Shown piece by piece: positions 35,158 to 48,000 of a stretch of DNA of 64,000 nucleotides. Source of the DNA: Tethya wilhelma. Taxonomy: Eukaryota; Porifera; Demospongiae; Tethyida; Tethyidae. The stretch lies in NCBI GenBank assembly GCA_964030475.1, contig CAXIPT010000009.1:3831767-3895766 (forward strand). Direction: 5' to 3'. The notes under the pieces are model-generated. The model did no database searches, had not been told where the DNA came from, and saw nothing but the letters and a program-made list of their open reading frames with translations. The position numbers and the translations under genes were made by a program. Position 1 is the first letter of the stretch. Every line of letters starts with the position of its first letter.

Positions 35158-36074
35158 ATGGCAAGTCTACGTAGTGGTGATGCAAAGTTTAGTGTTGACA
35201 GCCACCTAAATCCAACTCTCACTGCCAGAACAGTACTTTACCATATCAATATTTTCTTGAATGGAAAACACTTGGTCGAATTCTAGAAAAGGAAAATGAA
35301 AAGCTACTGAGAATTGAAGCAGAGCAACTACATGTTGAAGACAGGCTGATGGAAATGATTCATTTCTGGTTGAAAACCGATTCACAATCTACTTGGAAGA
35401 AGTTGACAGAGGCTTTGAGATCAATGAATGAAAAGTTAATCAATATGGCTGCTGCTATTGAGAAGAAGGTTACAAGTGGTAAAATTGAACCAAAAAAAAG
35501 GGAATTATGGCAAATGACAGACAGTATATCATACAGCGAAGAAATTGAGACAATTAGTAGAAAAATTCAAATTGCTTCAACTCGAAAAGTCACGGGTAAA
35601 GTTGGAACTGAATTAAAATACATTGAAAACTTTATTTCTACTACTGCAAATCGTCTTCTAGAGAAGATACGTGACTATGTCCAGCCTTTAAAATTATCTG
35701 CTTTGTCTAAAGTAGTCCAAGAATCACAGAAGGTGAAGAAACTCAAGCAAGAAGAAAGTGATGAAAAGCAACGGTTACGTGTTTTATTTGACAAGGGGAC
35801 CATGCGAACTCAAGCGACAAAAAGTCAAGATTTACTCAGAGAGTACCAGGAAGAAATAAAAATTGCAAGTAGTGATGTTGAAAAATGGGAATACGAAGTT
35901 TTAAAGCGAAGTGATGATAAACTAAACGCACAAAAACGACTTGATGAATGTGCAGAGAATGCTAGTTCTTACTTGACAAAACAACAACCAAGGCTTCAAG
36001 ATGTGTATGAAGGTCTACTGGAGGAACTAGAGAGGCTGAGAATGGAGAAAGTTGAGTTAGTTAGTCTGGCCTAA
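35158..36074 (+). CDS. Death-domain/coiled-coil protein with a frame break
   Basis: Frame one starts at ATG 35158 (MASLRSGDAKFSVDSHLNPT) and stops at 35284. From about 35255 the next frame carries on with the core of a death-fold domain (EWKTLGRILEKENEKLLRIE, RLMEMIHFWLKTDSQSTWKK, LTEALRSMNEKLI) and then about 190 charged residues, a probable coiled coil, to the stop at 36074. The W..LG...L......I pattern with a following TW..L..AL helix is typical of death domains used in apoptosis or innate signalling. Joining the two parts needs a one-base shift near 35250. This could be a sequencing error, a pseudogene, or a start within the second frame (first ATG 35340 or 35349) that loses the domain's first helices. 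Confidence 0.6.
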
Positions 36075-36202
36075 TGCATGTAAGGGTAGTTAAGTATGCA
36101 GATTGTATCATTGTTAAACTTACCACTCTACAGCCTGTCAGCATCACTGTTAGATTCCAAAGCAATATGAAAGGCAAATTCAAAGCAAGCCACATCAGGC
36201 CA

Positions 36203-36255
36203 TACATTCTAAATAGAGCTCACTACACATAAGGAGCCCCGCCCACTGTTGAAAC
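36203..36255 (+). promoter_or_regulatory. Conserved proximal promoter block, kinase copy 2
   Basis: The block from ACATTCTAAATAGAGCTCAC to AGCCCCGCCCACTGTTGAA is almost identical, in inverted orientation, at 43730-43779 upstream of copy 3. It includes a GC box (CCCCGCCC). It lies 65-120 bases before the split start codon. Confidence 0.55.
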
Positions 36256-36319
36256 TTCAAACTCTACCCAACTCTACCGCCTTTGCTGAGCCTGAAAATT
36301 AAGATAATTTAGACCAACA

Positions 36320-39300
36320 ATGTAAGTTCCTAGCATTCTCCCAGCTATAGCCATATTTAAGGTATATTGTATGTCACACACGTACCATCACTGCATTTTA
36401 GGCAAGGATCATTCGGAGAGTTTGAACCTTACACTCTGAATGGTGTACAAGTCAATGATAGCGAGTTAGGAAGAGGCTCCTATGCTGCTGTTGTAGAGAT
36501 TGAGTACCGAGGATTGAAATGTGCTGGTAAGAAGATCCATCAAGCCATTGCCCAACAAGGACACGAAGCTTACCAACTGCGTCGATTTGTTGAAGAATGT
36601 CGTCTTCTCAGTCAAATGAGACATCCAAATGTGGTCCAATTTCTTGGAGTCCATTTTGAGAACCATGAAGCCATACCCATCCTGGTAATGGAGTTCCTCC
36701 TTACTAACCTGAGCAGCTGTATCGACCAATATGGCATTCTAGTAAAGGAGATCAATTACTCCATTCTTCACGATGTGTCGTTGGGCCTGTGTTACCTCCA
36801 CAACCAAACTCCACCAATCATACACCGAGATCTTTCTGCCAACAATGTTCTCCTTACCTCTAACATGACAGCAAAGATCTCTGATCTGGGTGTGGCCAGG
36901 ATTATCAATCTCACTCCTCTCCAGATGAGTCGTATGACTGAAACCCCTGGTACCCCTACCTATATGCCTCCCGAGGTAATGGTAGCTAAACCAAGGTACA
37001 ACACAAGTGTAGACATCTTTTCGTATGGAATCATGATGATTCATGTCTTCAGTGGACAATGGCCACATCCCAATGTTGGTCAAACACGCACAGAAGCTAG
37101 TGGTCGACTTGTTCCTGTTTCCGAAGCTGAACGTCGTGAGGAGTACCTCCGTACCATTGGTCAGGACCACCCTCTGATGGACCTCATTCTGAAGTGTGTC
37201 AACAACCACCCTCCTCAGAGAGGAAATGTGTCTGAAATTGTCCAGCGACTGAAAGATGCAGTGGTCCGTTTCCCTCCATCTTTTGCAAATAAAGTGGAAA
37301 TGTTAAGTCGAATCGAAACTTTAAAAAGTGAGAAGAATGGTTTGGTGGTTGAAACTGAACAGAAAGATAAAGAGATTGAACAAGAACAAAAGAAAGTTCA
37401 AGACGTGAAAACAGATTACGTTAATCTCCAAAAACAACATCAGAGAGCAGTGGAACATTTTGAATTAACACACTCGACAGAAGTTGAACGTTTAAAGCTA
37501 GCACACTCAACAGAAGTTAAACAGCTGCAAGCAGAATTGAGAGATGTGACTGCAAATATAGCAATGATCGATAGTGAGAAACAAAGCATTGAAATTGTAA
37601 AGGAATCAATTAGTAAATCTTTGGACGAGGAACGTCAGACACTCAAAGAAACAAACAAAACACAAAAAGACGTCTTTGAGGCAGAGAAACGAATGTTTCA
37701 GCAATCTATTGAAACTGAGAAGGAAGCTCACAGAAAATCTATTGAGTCACACAAACAGATCCACGAGGTTCAAGCTAATGATATCCAAAAGTTACAATCA
37801 GAACTTAATACTCTAAAATTGATGTCTATGTCTGAGAATACACTCTTGAAAGTTGAAATTTCAGAAACAAAAGCAGCTCTAGCATCAAAGGAACAGGAAT
37901 TAGTTATTGCGAATGTCTCTCTCTCAAGAAAAGATTCAGAGATTGCCTCTAAGAACACAGTTCTGACTGAGAAAGATGATAGAATCAAGAGTTTGAGTGA
38001 CCAGCTCACAAGAACCAGAGAATACCTGTCTTCAAAACAACAAGTAGGTAAATTATGTTGTCAATAAGAGAAATTTTGCACAATCAATCAATCAATCACT
38101 TTTATTGTCACCTGCCAAAAAATTAGGCAGCCAGCCCATGTGAGCTTATGAGACATAAAAGAAATAATGTACCTAGCTTGGTTTAAAAAATGAATTGAAA
38201 ATGAGAGGCCAAAACGACTACTAAATGGTGATTAAAACCAATGATCCAAATTGAGCAGTATAGGACTTCTCCCAATTTTTTTTTTTTTTTTTTTTAATGC
38301 ACATATTCAGCTTGATTATAATACCCATCATACCTTGCATGCGATGTGCAATGCATCACAGCATTTTTCATCAATTGCACATGATATGTATCTGCTTGAA
38401 TCACTCATTAGCAGCAGCCATGCCAGTGACACTTTGGTTAATTGATTGCCTGCATGATTCCATGATGTGCACAAATGCTGACCCAGACAACAACCTTAGT
38501 TAGGCCAATATAATGCCTAGCTGGCTGAGCCAGCATGCCTGTGCTGAGAGTGCCTAGTTCATCACAGGGAGGCTGACAGCACTCTCAATATGTGGGGTGG
38601 GTACAGCAAGGTAAATCACCCAAACGATACATGACTAGAGCTGCCAAATTAGGCCAGTTTGGTCCCTAGAAAAACTCCAGCTGAGTCGACTGGTGGGAAG
38701 GTGTTAGATGGTCACTCTGCACAACCACAAAGGGATGGAAAATGGCATCACCTTAAATTAATTACCCATGATGGACCTTGAACACTGAACCATGAGGTTG
38801 GGAGTCCAGAGCACTAAGCATTGCACCACCATTGAACCCACCTGGGGCCACCTACACACACTTGCACATACACCCTATAATATTCACTATCACCATGCAT
38901 GCATGTGATAATCTAGCTTGTGAGTTGATTTGTATTCATTAATCTCCATGCAGCCATTACAGGCTAAGATTACATGGAAGAGGTGTGCAGACCTTCCTAT
39001 GACTGATCGTGGTGGACAGACCACTGTCATCAACAACAGAGTGTATTATGGAAGGACTAGCATTGGTACTAGAAAAGAACTCAGCACTGTTTACTATTTT
39101 GATCCTTCACAAGACACATGGAGCTCACTGCCACCACTTCCAGTCTATTATTTTGGTTTGGGACATATGAGAGGACAACTAGTGAGTGTGGGAGGTGTCA
39201 CTAAGATGATCTCTGGTGGTTGGAAAACATCAAATGAACTTTACGTTTTTGACGAGAGTTCAAAGAAGTGGAAAAAACTTCTTCCTTCAATGCCAACTGC

Positions 39301-39928
39301 TAGATCCTCACCAACTGTCATCAGCAATCCCTCAGCTCTTATCGTAGCAGGAGGATTTAAGCATGTTAGCTATACTGATATTGTTGAGATATTCACCACA
39401 GAAACATCAAAATGGGTCAGAGCTAATCGACTACCAATAGTATGTGGTGACTTGTCAACAGAGATCGCCAAAAATATGTGCTATCTGGTTGGTGGCTACG
39501 ACAACCCATACCATCTGAATCAAGCATTTTGTGTATCAATGGACAAACTGCTCCATAATGCCACACCTCTCAACCAATCTCCACCTCATGGCACAGCTGA
39601 CACTCAAGACCATGTTTCTGTCTGGAAGCAGCTAGCAGACACTCCAACTTATTGCCCAACTGCAGCTGTGATAGGTGAGACTGTTCTCTCTGTTGGAGGA
39701 AAGGATGCTCCTAAGTATCACAATGGTAAGGTTCAAAGTTCAATCCACATGTACTCTCCTTCTACCGACTCCTGGATTTACATCTCTGATCTACCAGCTC
39801 CACGACTTAGACCGGCCACTGCAGTGTTGTCACCAACAGAGATTCTTGTAATTGGAGGGGAGGATGATGGTAACCGTTACAAGAAGAACACTGTCTACAA
39901 AGGAACACTTAATCTAGTAGTTACGTAG
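36320..39928 (+). CDS. Protein kinase, coiled coil, kelch propeller; copy 2
   Basis: Exons 36320-36321, 36402-38043 and 38954-39928 encode 872 residues. The start codon is again split AT|G, here by an 80-base intron. The kinase keeps the glycine loop LGRGSYAAVVEIEY, the lysine in CAGKKIH, HRDLSANNVLL, SDLGVAR and PGTPTYMPPEV. The coiled coil is about 40 residues longer than in copy 1 because of an added EQKDKEIEQEQKKVQDVKTD region. The kelch half is joined by a 910-base phase-0 intron that contains a SINE. All kinase residues needed for catalysis appear present, with DLG for DFG. It lies downstream of the death-domain gene on the same strand. Confidence 0.88.
38520..38880 (-). mobile_element. 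tRNA-derived SINE in the kinase copy 2 intron
   Basis: The minus-strand head (about 38845-38773) reads GGTGGTGCAATGCTTAGTGC then TCTGGACTCCCAACC and ends TGTTCAAGGTCC, fitting tRNA A-box and B-box spacing of RNA polymerase III SINEs. The body extends left to about 38520 (AGTGCCTAGTTCATCACAGG region). Confidence 0.55.
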
Positions 39929-40199
39929 AAAGCAATGTACAATGGTAATTAAACAAGAATTAATTTCCTGTGAGACAATAGATTCTAATTGCTCTTCTGA
40001 CGTGTATTATTTCTTAACGCCCCCCCTTTCCTCACATTTTCGTCTTCTTGTCTGTCAGCTATATAGGTAGATATCAAGTGCTTTAAATATTATGTAAAAA
40101 CTTCAAAAGTGTCACATGCAGGAAGGTGACTGTGGGCTTCTTGCACAGCCTGACGGTCAATCACTATAAATTACCACATGTAGACACACACAATCCCCC

Positions 40200-40632
40200 T
40201 ACAGACTGAATCAAGCTTAAGCATTGTGTGCATCAGTAGATGAACTGCTCCAGAGTGTCACACCCCTTATAACCAAGCTCCACATCAAGTCACAGCTACT
40301 CAAGACGGTGTACATGTTTCTGCTGTCTGGAAGCAGCTAGCAGACAATCCAACTTATCAACCAACTACAGCTATCATGGGCAACACTGTTCTCTCTATTG
40401 GAGGATCAGACAATCCATAACGTGTAGAAGGAAAAATTTAAAGTTCAGTCCACAAGTACTCTCCCTCTATACCAACTCCTGGATCTACATCTCTGATCTA
40501 CCAGCTCCACGATACAGACCAACTACTGCAGTGTTGTCACCAACTGAGATCCTTGTAATTGGAGGTTTGGGTGATGATCGGAATAGAAAGAACTCTGTCT
40601 ACAAAGGCACACTTAGTGTGGTAGGAATGTAG
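40200..40632 (+). pseudogene. Kelch-half pseudogene
   Basis: Homologous to the last 140 residues of the kinase-kelch proteins (VSVDELL, VWKQLADNPTYQPT, NTVLSIGGS, ILVIGGLGDDRNRKNSVYKGT), with internal stops and frameshifts. It ends in TAG at 40630-40632. It lies between the two convergent kinase genes. Confidence 0.8.
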
Positions 40633-40820
40633 TAAGGTATTGTAGTAGTGACATGTTAGTTGCATGTGAAATATGACTATTAATTTTATTATAAACAAGT
40701 ACAAAAAACTTTGGAAATGTAATGAGACACAGGAATGGCTAAATCGTAAAAAGAACGCAAACAAGATGGAATGGCTGTTATGAGTGTGTGCAGAATTCTT
40801 CCTGTATGGGCTGCATTTAA

Positions 40821-40864
40821 NNNNNNNNNNNNNNNNNNNGGGGGGGGGGGGGGGGGGGGGGGGG
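40821..40864. other. 19-base N gap followed by a poly-G run
   Basis: N at 40821-40839, then about 25 G. Likely a low-quality join, not biology. Confidence 0.9.
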
Positions 40865-41069
40865 AAGAGGCATTAGTGTAAAGCATACAATAATTATTAT
40901 GAGCTCAGTAATAATTTTAATGACTAATATACATGTCATTATGCATGCTGCATGGCATAAAAATTTGAGTAAAATATTATAGAGATATAATTGATACTGA
41001 ACTCGAAACACTGTTTAATAATCATGACTATACAATAAACTTAAGCTTAAAGTTAACTGTGAAGATAAA

Positions 41070-43669
41070 CTACAGTACTATATTAAGAGTACCTTTGTAC
41101 ACAGTGACTGTGTTTCTATAGTCTGTATAAGAACCATTATCACTGTCATAGATGTCATAATCTTCCTCTCCTCCGATAACAAGGATATTTGTTGGTGACA
41201 ACATTGCAGTGGTGGCCAATGCTCGTGGAGATGGTAGATCAGAGATGTAGATCCAAGAGTTGGAAGGGGGAGAGTACATGTGGACTGAACTTTGAACCTT
41301 TCCACCCACCTCAGGAGCATCCTTTCCTCCAATAGAGAGAACAGTCTCACCTATCATAGCTACAGTTGAGCTACAAGTTGGAGTATCTGCTAGATGCTTC
41401 CAGATAGAACTATCATGGTCTTGAGTGTCAGCTGTGCCATGAGATGGAGCTTGGTTGAGGGATGTGGCATTGTGGAGCAGTTCATCCACTGATACACACA
41501 TTGCTTGATTCAGACCACAAAATGAATGGAATCCATCAACTAAATATAGAGTGCTATTGACAATCACTGGTGACATATTGTAGCATGGTGTTGGTAATCC
41601 ATTGGCTGTGAGCCAATTCAATGTTTCTGTATTGAATATCTCCACAACATCAATGTCATCATGCTTAATGTATGCACTGGATGTATCTCCTCCAGCTACG
41701 ATAAGAAATGACTGATGGCTGATAACAGTTGGTGAACTTCTAGCAGTGGGCATTGATGGAAACCCTTGTTTCCACTTCTTTGATCGTTCATCAAACAGAT
41801 ACATTCCATCAGATACTTTGTTATGTGAGATTGACTTACCTCCTACAGCCCACAGTACTCCTCTCACTTCTCCTAAACCAAAATACTTGACAGGAAGTGG
41901 TGGTAGTGGGCTCCATGTGTCTTGTGAAGGATCATAACAGTACACAGTACACGTGTCTTCATCTCCATCAGTGTCAAACCCACCATAATACACTCTCTTA
42001 TTGATGACAGCAGTCTGTCCTTTACTAGTAGCCACAGGAAGGTCTGTACACTGCTTCCATGTGATCTTAGCTTGCAATGGCTATATATAAAAAATTTAAA
42101 TAGCATATAATAATAATTCAATCTTAATATAGAGTAAAATTTTATGGATGCATGAGTATTCAATGTTAGCATGTCCATCACAAGCTGATGGATTGTAATC
42201 ACGCAGTTTGCTTATTGAGTCTGCATGATGTAATTTATAGCTATACCTGTGGGTTTAAAGTCAGGTATTCTCTAATTCTTGTGAGCTGGTCACTCAAACT
42301 CTTGATCCTATCATCTTTCTGAGTCAGAGCTGTCTTAGAGGAAACCTCTAAGTCCTTTCTTGAGAGAGATGCTTTCCACAAGGCATTCTCAACAGCTTCC
42401 TTTTCAGCTTCAATGGCTTGTTTTTCACTAGTGTTCATCTCCACTTGTGCAGTCATATCTGTCACTTCTGATTGTAGTTGTTCAACTTCTGTTGAGTGTG
42501 CTAGTTCTAAACGTTCGACTTCTGTTGAGTGTGCTAACTCCAAATGTTCAATTTCTTCTGAGTATGCTAATTCCAAATGTTCAAATTTGTCATTTAAGTC
42601 TTTTACTTTCTTCCTCTCCTGTTCAATCTCTTCATCTTTCAGCTCACTGTCGGCTACTAAACCATTCTTCTCTTCTTCTAGAGCTTCAATTCGGCTCAGA
42701 ATTTCCACCTTGTTGGCAAAAGATGGAGGGAAACGAACCACTGCATCTTTTAGTCGCTGGACAATTTCAACAATGTTTCCTCTTCGCTGTGGATTATTTC
42801 TGACACACTTCAGAATGAGGTCCATCAGAGGGTGGTCCTGACTGATGGTACGAAGGTACTCCTCACGACGTTCAGCTTCTGAAACAGGGATCAACTGTTC
42901 ATCAAATCCAACACGAATTTGTCCAACATTTGGGTGAGGCCATTGTCCACTAAAGATGTGAATGATCATGATTCCATATGAAAAGATGTCTACACTTGTG
43001 TTGTACTTTGGGTCAGCTACCATTACCTCGGGAGGCATATAGGTAGGGGTGCCAGGGGTTTCAGTCATACGACTCATCTGGAGAGGAGAGAGATTGAGAA
43101 TCCTGGCCACACCCAGATCAGAGATCTTTGCTGTCATGCTAGAGCTAAGGAGAACATTGTTAGCTGAAAGATCTCGGTGTACAGTGGGTGGGATTTGGTT
43201 GTGGAGGTAACACAGACCCAACGACACATCATGAAGAATGGAGTAGCTGATCTCCTTTGGTAAAATACCATATTGGTTGATACAGCTGCTCAGGTTAGTA
43301 GGGAGGAACTCCATCACCAGGATGGGTATGGTTGCATGGTTCTCAAAATGGACTCCAAGAAATTGGACCACATTTGGATGTCTCATTCGACTGAGAAGAC
43401 GACATTCTTCAGCAAATCGACGTAGTTGGTAAGCTTCGTGTCCTTGCTGGGCAATGGCTTGATGGATCTTCTTACCAGCACACTTTAACCCTTGGTACCC
43501 AATCTCCACAACAGTAGCATAGGAGCCTCTTCCTAACTCTCTATCAGTGACTTGTACACCACTCCGCAGAGTATAAGGTTCAAACTCTCTGAATGATCCT
43601 TGCCTAAATGGGTATGTGTACATGTGTGACATACTTAGCTATAGCTGAAAAAATGCTATGGACTTACAT
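41070..43669 (-). CDS. Protein kinase, coiled coil, kelch propeller; copy 3
   Basis: Exons 43668-43669, 42247-43603 and 41070-42080 encode 789 residues. AT|G is split by a 64-base intron. The kinase motifs are as in copies 1 and 2 (LGRGSYATVVEIGYQG, HRDLSANNVLL, SDLGVAR, PGTPTYMPPEV). The coiled coil is the shortest of the three and contains a threefold repeat of a heptad-like unit around LELAHSTEVE. The kelch half is longest, with a Tyr/Asp-rich C-terminal insertion (EEDYDIYDSDNGSY). It is convergent with copy 2, so the pair looks like an inverted duplication that includes the promoter. Confidence 0.88.
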
Positions 43670-43729
43670 AGTGTTGATGTAAAGTTTTCCTCAGCAAAGC
43701 CGGGGGCCGGGCGGTAGAATTTGTTAGTT

Positions 43730-43779
43730 CAACAGTGGGCGGGGCTCTTTGATGTGTAGTGAGCTCTATTTAGAATGTA
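43730..43779 (-). promoter_or_regulatory. Conserved proximal promoter block, kinase copy 3
   Basis: Reverse complement of the copy 2 block, with AGCCCCGCCCACTGTTGAA and ATAGAGCTCACTACACAT retained. Copy 1 keeps only an AGCCCCGCCTACCC core near 4873. Confidence 0.55.
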
Positions 43780-44189
43780 GAACCGGTTCTCACCCGCTTC
43801 ACGTGTTATTTTCGGGCTATTAGGTAGACTATATTGGGACGAGGCTAACTATATTACCTGTTGTAATCAAGTATTACCCGGCTACGGTATAACGACATCC
43901 AAGCAAAATTTACTGCTGGGTATCCATAGGCCATGTCGGCATGAATCCGCATCGGTGAATGCCAGGCCTCCAGGTTGCTTTTGAGCCAGCAGGGGAAGCT
44001 CACTACCTGACTGATTCTCTCTGTACCTCGAGTCCTTGCATATTTGAGAAACACACATGTGAGTTGATAGTATCTAAGTAAAACCTAATGAAGAGGTGGC
44101 CTGTAACTGAAATCAAATATGCTTGCAACTTTAGCCAAAAGCCTGTTGAAATCATGGCTAAATATATAGCTTAACCACCTCACAAATAA

Positions 44190-45045
44190 ACGTTGCCACT
44201 GCAACTCTCAATATTCAGCATTGACCAAGGATACGTCAATCCTATATGGGTTGCATGGACAGTAAGACTGATGTGATGTTGGCTTAAAAGCATCACCCAT
44301 ATTGTGGATGTGTTGGACTCTTCAAAGCAAAAAAAAAAAATTGAGCTAACCATCTCTCCTTTTCTTTGTCTTCTTTAGTGCAGTCACTGCTCTCATTAGA
44401 CGCACCCTGTCTTACTCTTAGACTAACTGATGTGATAATGGCTTAGCGGGATGCATCACCTGCAATGTGGCTGTGTTCTGAGTAAGCAAGTTCTGTTTAA
44501 CTTATAAAGCTAACCTCCTCTCTTACTTTCATGATTGTTGTCACTGCTCTCATTAGACACAACATGTCTTACTCCATCGTATATTCACTAAGGATATATC
44601 ACACCTATTGTTGAACTCTCAAAGTAAGTAATTCCTTTCAAACATAGCTAACCATCTCTCCTTTTCTTTACATACTTCTTTGCTGTCACTACTCTCTTTA
44701 GGAACACCCAGTCGTACTCTAACTGACGTTTTGTTGACTAAGCGGGATACATCACCTGCAATGTGGATGTATTCAAGGTAGCAAGTTCTGTTTAACTTAC
44801 CTAACCACCTCTTCGACTTTATTGTTGTCACTGCTCTCATTAGACACACCATGTCAAACTCTACTGACATGACGTTGGCAAAGGATACATCATCCTTATT
44901 GTGGTTGTGTTGGACTTTCAAAGTACATAATTTCTTTTAATTTAACTAAAGTAATTATTTCTTCTTTTGTTTATGTATACTTTGTTGCAGTCAATGCTCT
45001 CACTAGATACACTGTGTCTCCTTTTGTTTGCCTTCTTTAGTGCTA
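44190..45045 (+). repeat. Degenerate tandem satellite, unit about 130-150 bases, five to six copies
   Basis: Recurring blocks in the same order are GTCACTGCTCTCATTAGACA, CTAACTGATGTGAT, GGATACATCACCT, TGTGGATGTGTTGGA and CTTTCAAAGTA. It abuts the first exon of the plus-strand TOP2 copy. From 43790 to 44189 nothing is recognised except unremarkable open frames. Confidence 0.75.
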
Positions 45046-45048
45046 CAG

Positions 45049-48000
45049 AACTTCACTGGTACCATTGCTCACGTGGAGCCCACCAAGTATATATATATAC
45101 ACATGGTGTATGGCAATGTAGCCCGCCTCAGTCCCACCAGTGTGGAGATCACTGAGCTGCCCATCAGGACCTGGACACAAACCTACAAGGAGAACGTCCT
45201 GGAGGTGATGCTCCACGGGAATGAGAAGAACCCTCCGTTTATCACGTTAGTTGACACAGTGATGTATATTTGTGTTAAGCTTTTCCTTAAACAGTTCTTT
45301 CTTAATATTTAAAGTCAATTTTTAGTTCACTTGCGTAAGGTGACTAAGGTCATACTGTAGTTTACTGAATTCTCACATGCATTACATGTATGTAACTTTT
45401 TTCCAGACACTAGTAAGACTGTATACAGAATTAGAGGTATCGGAAGTTATGTCAAAAAACTTACAGGGCATACACCATCTGGTTTGAGAATGCCACCGGA
45501 AGTGAAATAATGAAATTCATGCATTACTTTTTATGGGGCAAAATAGCTAACTTTTGACTGGTAAAGCGTAGAAAGTTGGTAAAGCAACCAAAAGAACGGG
45601 AAGAGCGAGTGCTTTCCAATGGTGCTGAAATTTTGAAATCAGTTGGATATTTAGAAAGTTATTCAACCGGCATTCTCAAACCAGATGGACTTTAATATTG
45701 TGTTCCCAGACTATTAAACTGTAGTACTACTATAGCTGTACCCTCCTTCAGGGACTACAAAGAGTACCACACTGACACCACGGTGAGGTTTGTAGTGACC
45801 CTCACCCAGGAAAAGATGGCAGAGGCAGAGAAAGTGGGCTTCCACAAGAAGTTCAAGCTGGAGAGCTCATTGAGTACTGCAAACATGGTCAGTGGTTTAC
45901 TGTATGTCCACACCCTCTACTTCTCAAGGTGCCACCTGAGTGGCTCAGCCATTTACCAATGTACTATAGACACTTGCCTGAGCAGGCATTGGGAGGGTTC
46001 CTTTAGGTTTGGGATTGTTTATAAGGATTAGACCATTTGAATTTTTATGTATATCTGTATGTGTTAGAGTGTATGTAATGTTGGCCTTGTAAACAACCTG
46101 CTTTCTTGAGTACATAACAAGGAAAATGTACAAAATTCTGTAGTGTTGATGGCGTGTGTATACAGTGTTTACACTCACTGGGTTTGATCCCAACTAAATC
46201 TCAATATTTTGTCCATAGTTATTATTATTTCATGTGGATTGTGGTTGTGTGGGCACACACATGAGTGGTATACTATATCACTTTCTTCCTCATGGAATGT
46301 AGGTTCTCTTTGACCACAATGGTTGTCTCAAGAGGTATGGTGGAGCCATTGAGATCCTCAAGGAGTTCTATGATGTGAGGCTGGAGATGTATCGCAGGAG
46401 GAAGGAGTGGCTGGAAGGAGAGCTCTCTGCTGAGGCTGCTAAACTCTCCAACCAGGCCAGGTTCATCCTGGAGAAGATCGAAGGAAAGGTGGTTATCGGT
46501 GAGTGAAGATGAGCATGTGTGACCGTGACTATTTGTGTGTGCTTAGCTATAATCTTTCAAGCAAATAACCCTCTAAAGTCCATCCCATTTACTTCAGCTT
46601 TCGTTAACTTTAGCTTATTGTATCAACTGATTTCAATTATTATACAATTTCAAGTACCATTCAACACAAATTCTGTTAGACTAAGTGGCAAGCTTCCCAT
46701 TACTATTCAAACTCTCAGTGTTTGCCTCATATTTATTGTGACACCAACAAATCAAGTCAACTTCCTGGGCTCAGAATACACTTCAATCTCTGTTTCTCTC
46801 CCTTCCCTTCAGAGAACAAACGTAAGGTTGAGATGATCCAGCAGTTGAAGGAACGTGGTTATCGTAGTGACCCAGTGAAGGCTTGGAAGGCAGTGTCCTC
46901 CAGTAACGGTGACCCTGCTGAGGACAAGGACGAGGAAGAGACTGAGAGTGAGCAGGAGGAGGAACAGACTGACTTCAACTACCTCCTCTCCATGCCTCTG
47001 TGGTCATTGACGAGGGAGAAGAAAGAAGAGTTGATCAAGAACAGAGACAAGAAGGTCAGGAGGAAAGGAAATAATTTGGGCATTTCAATTCAGATATTGT
47101 GCTGTAACTGTCCAGGTTGAAGAGTTGCACATTCTGCAAGGGAAAACACCTAAAGATCTCTGGAAGGAAGACTTGGAAGCCTTCTTGGAGGAGTTAGATG
47201 TATGTTGCTGATTTTAATTTTATTTTGTGGACTTCTACTGTCTGACTATGATCCTTAGCCATGTACACAGTTCATTGATTGAATTCCTGTGTGTATGTTT
47301 CAATGCAGCGTGTTGAAGCTGTGGAGCGTGAAGAAGAAGCAGCCGGTGCTATGATCTCTGTCAAGAGAAAGAAGGGGAAAGGGAAAAGCAGTGGTCGACA
47401 GACCAAACTCACTGCTGACACCGGCAAGAACAGTCTTGAGATCACCAAACCTAGTGCATTTGCCGAAACAGTCAGGCCTAACATTCCAGAGTTCAATGCT
47501 GAACCTAAAAAGCCTGGTACTGGTCGTGTCAGAAAAGGCAAGGCAGCAGCTAGCGAGGCCACAAAGAAAGAGAAGACTACCTCCTCTATAGCTGAAGGAG
47601 AGAGTGCTGCTGGAAGCCAACAAGAGAAGAAAGCAGCAACTAAAGCTGTAATAGATGCGTTTGAGCTCAGCGACAGTGAAACCCCACCCCCTAGTCTAGC
47701 TGAGAGGATATCCAAGAAGCCTCGCCCTGCCTCTCCCCCTGCCTCTCCCCCTGCCACCCCTCCTCCTGCCAAGAAACCAGCAAATCTCAAACAGAGAACT
47801 CTCAAAGTTTTAAAAGTAGACTCTGACTCTGAGAATGACCCTGATGATGATGACTTTGTAATGGACATTGATACTCCTCCAATCCCAAAGGCAAAGCCAG
47901 TCAAAACAAAACCTGCTAAGCCAACAAAGGTCACCGACAAGCCTGCGGCAAAGAAACCTGCTGTTAAGAAACAAGCTGCTGCAAAGAAACCTGCTGCTTC

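Noticed and set aside
43854..44054. Minus-strand open frame of 66 codons (EAWHSPMRIHADMAYGYPAV)
   Set aside because: Looks mildly protein-like but no splice partners or recognised family; not called.
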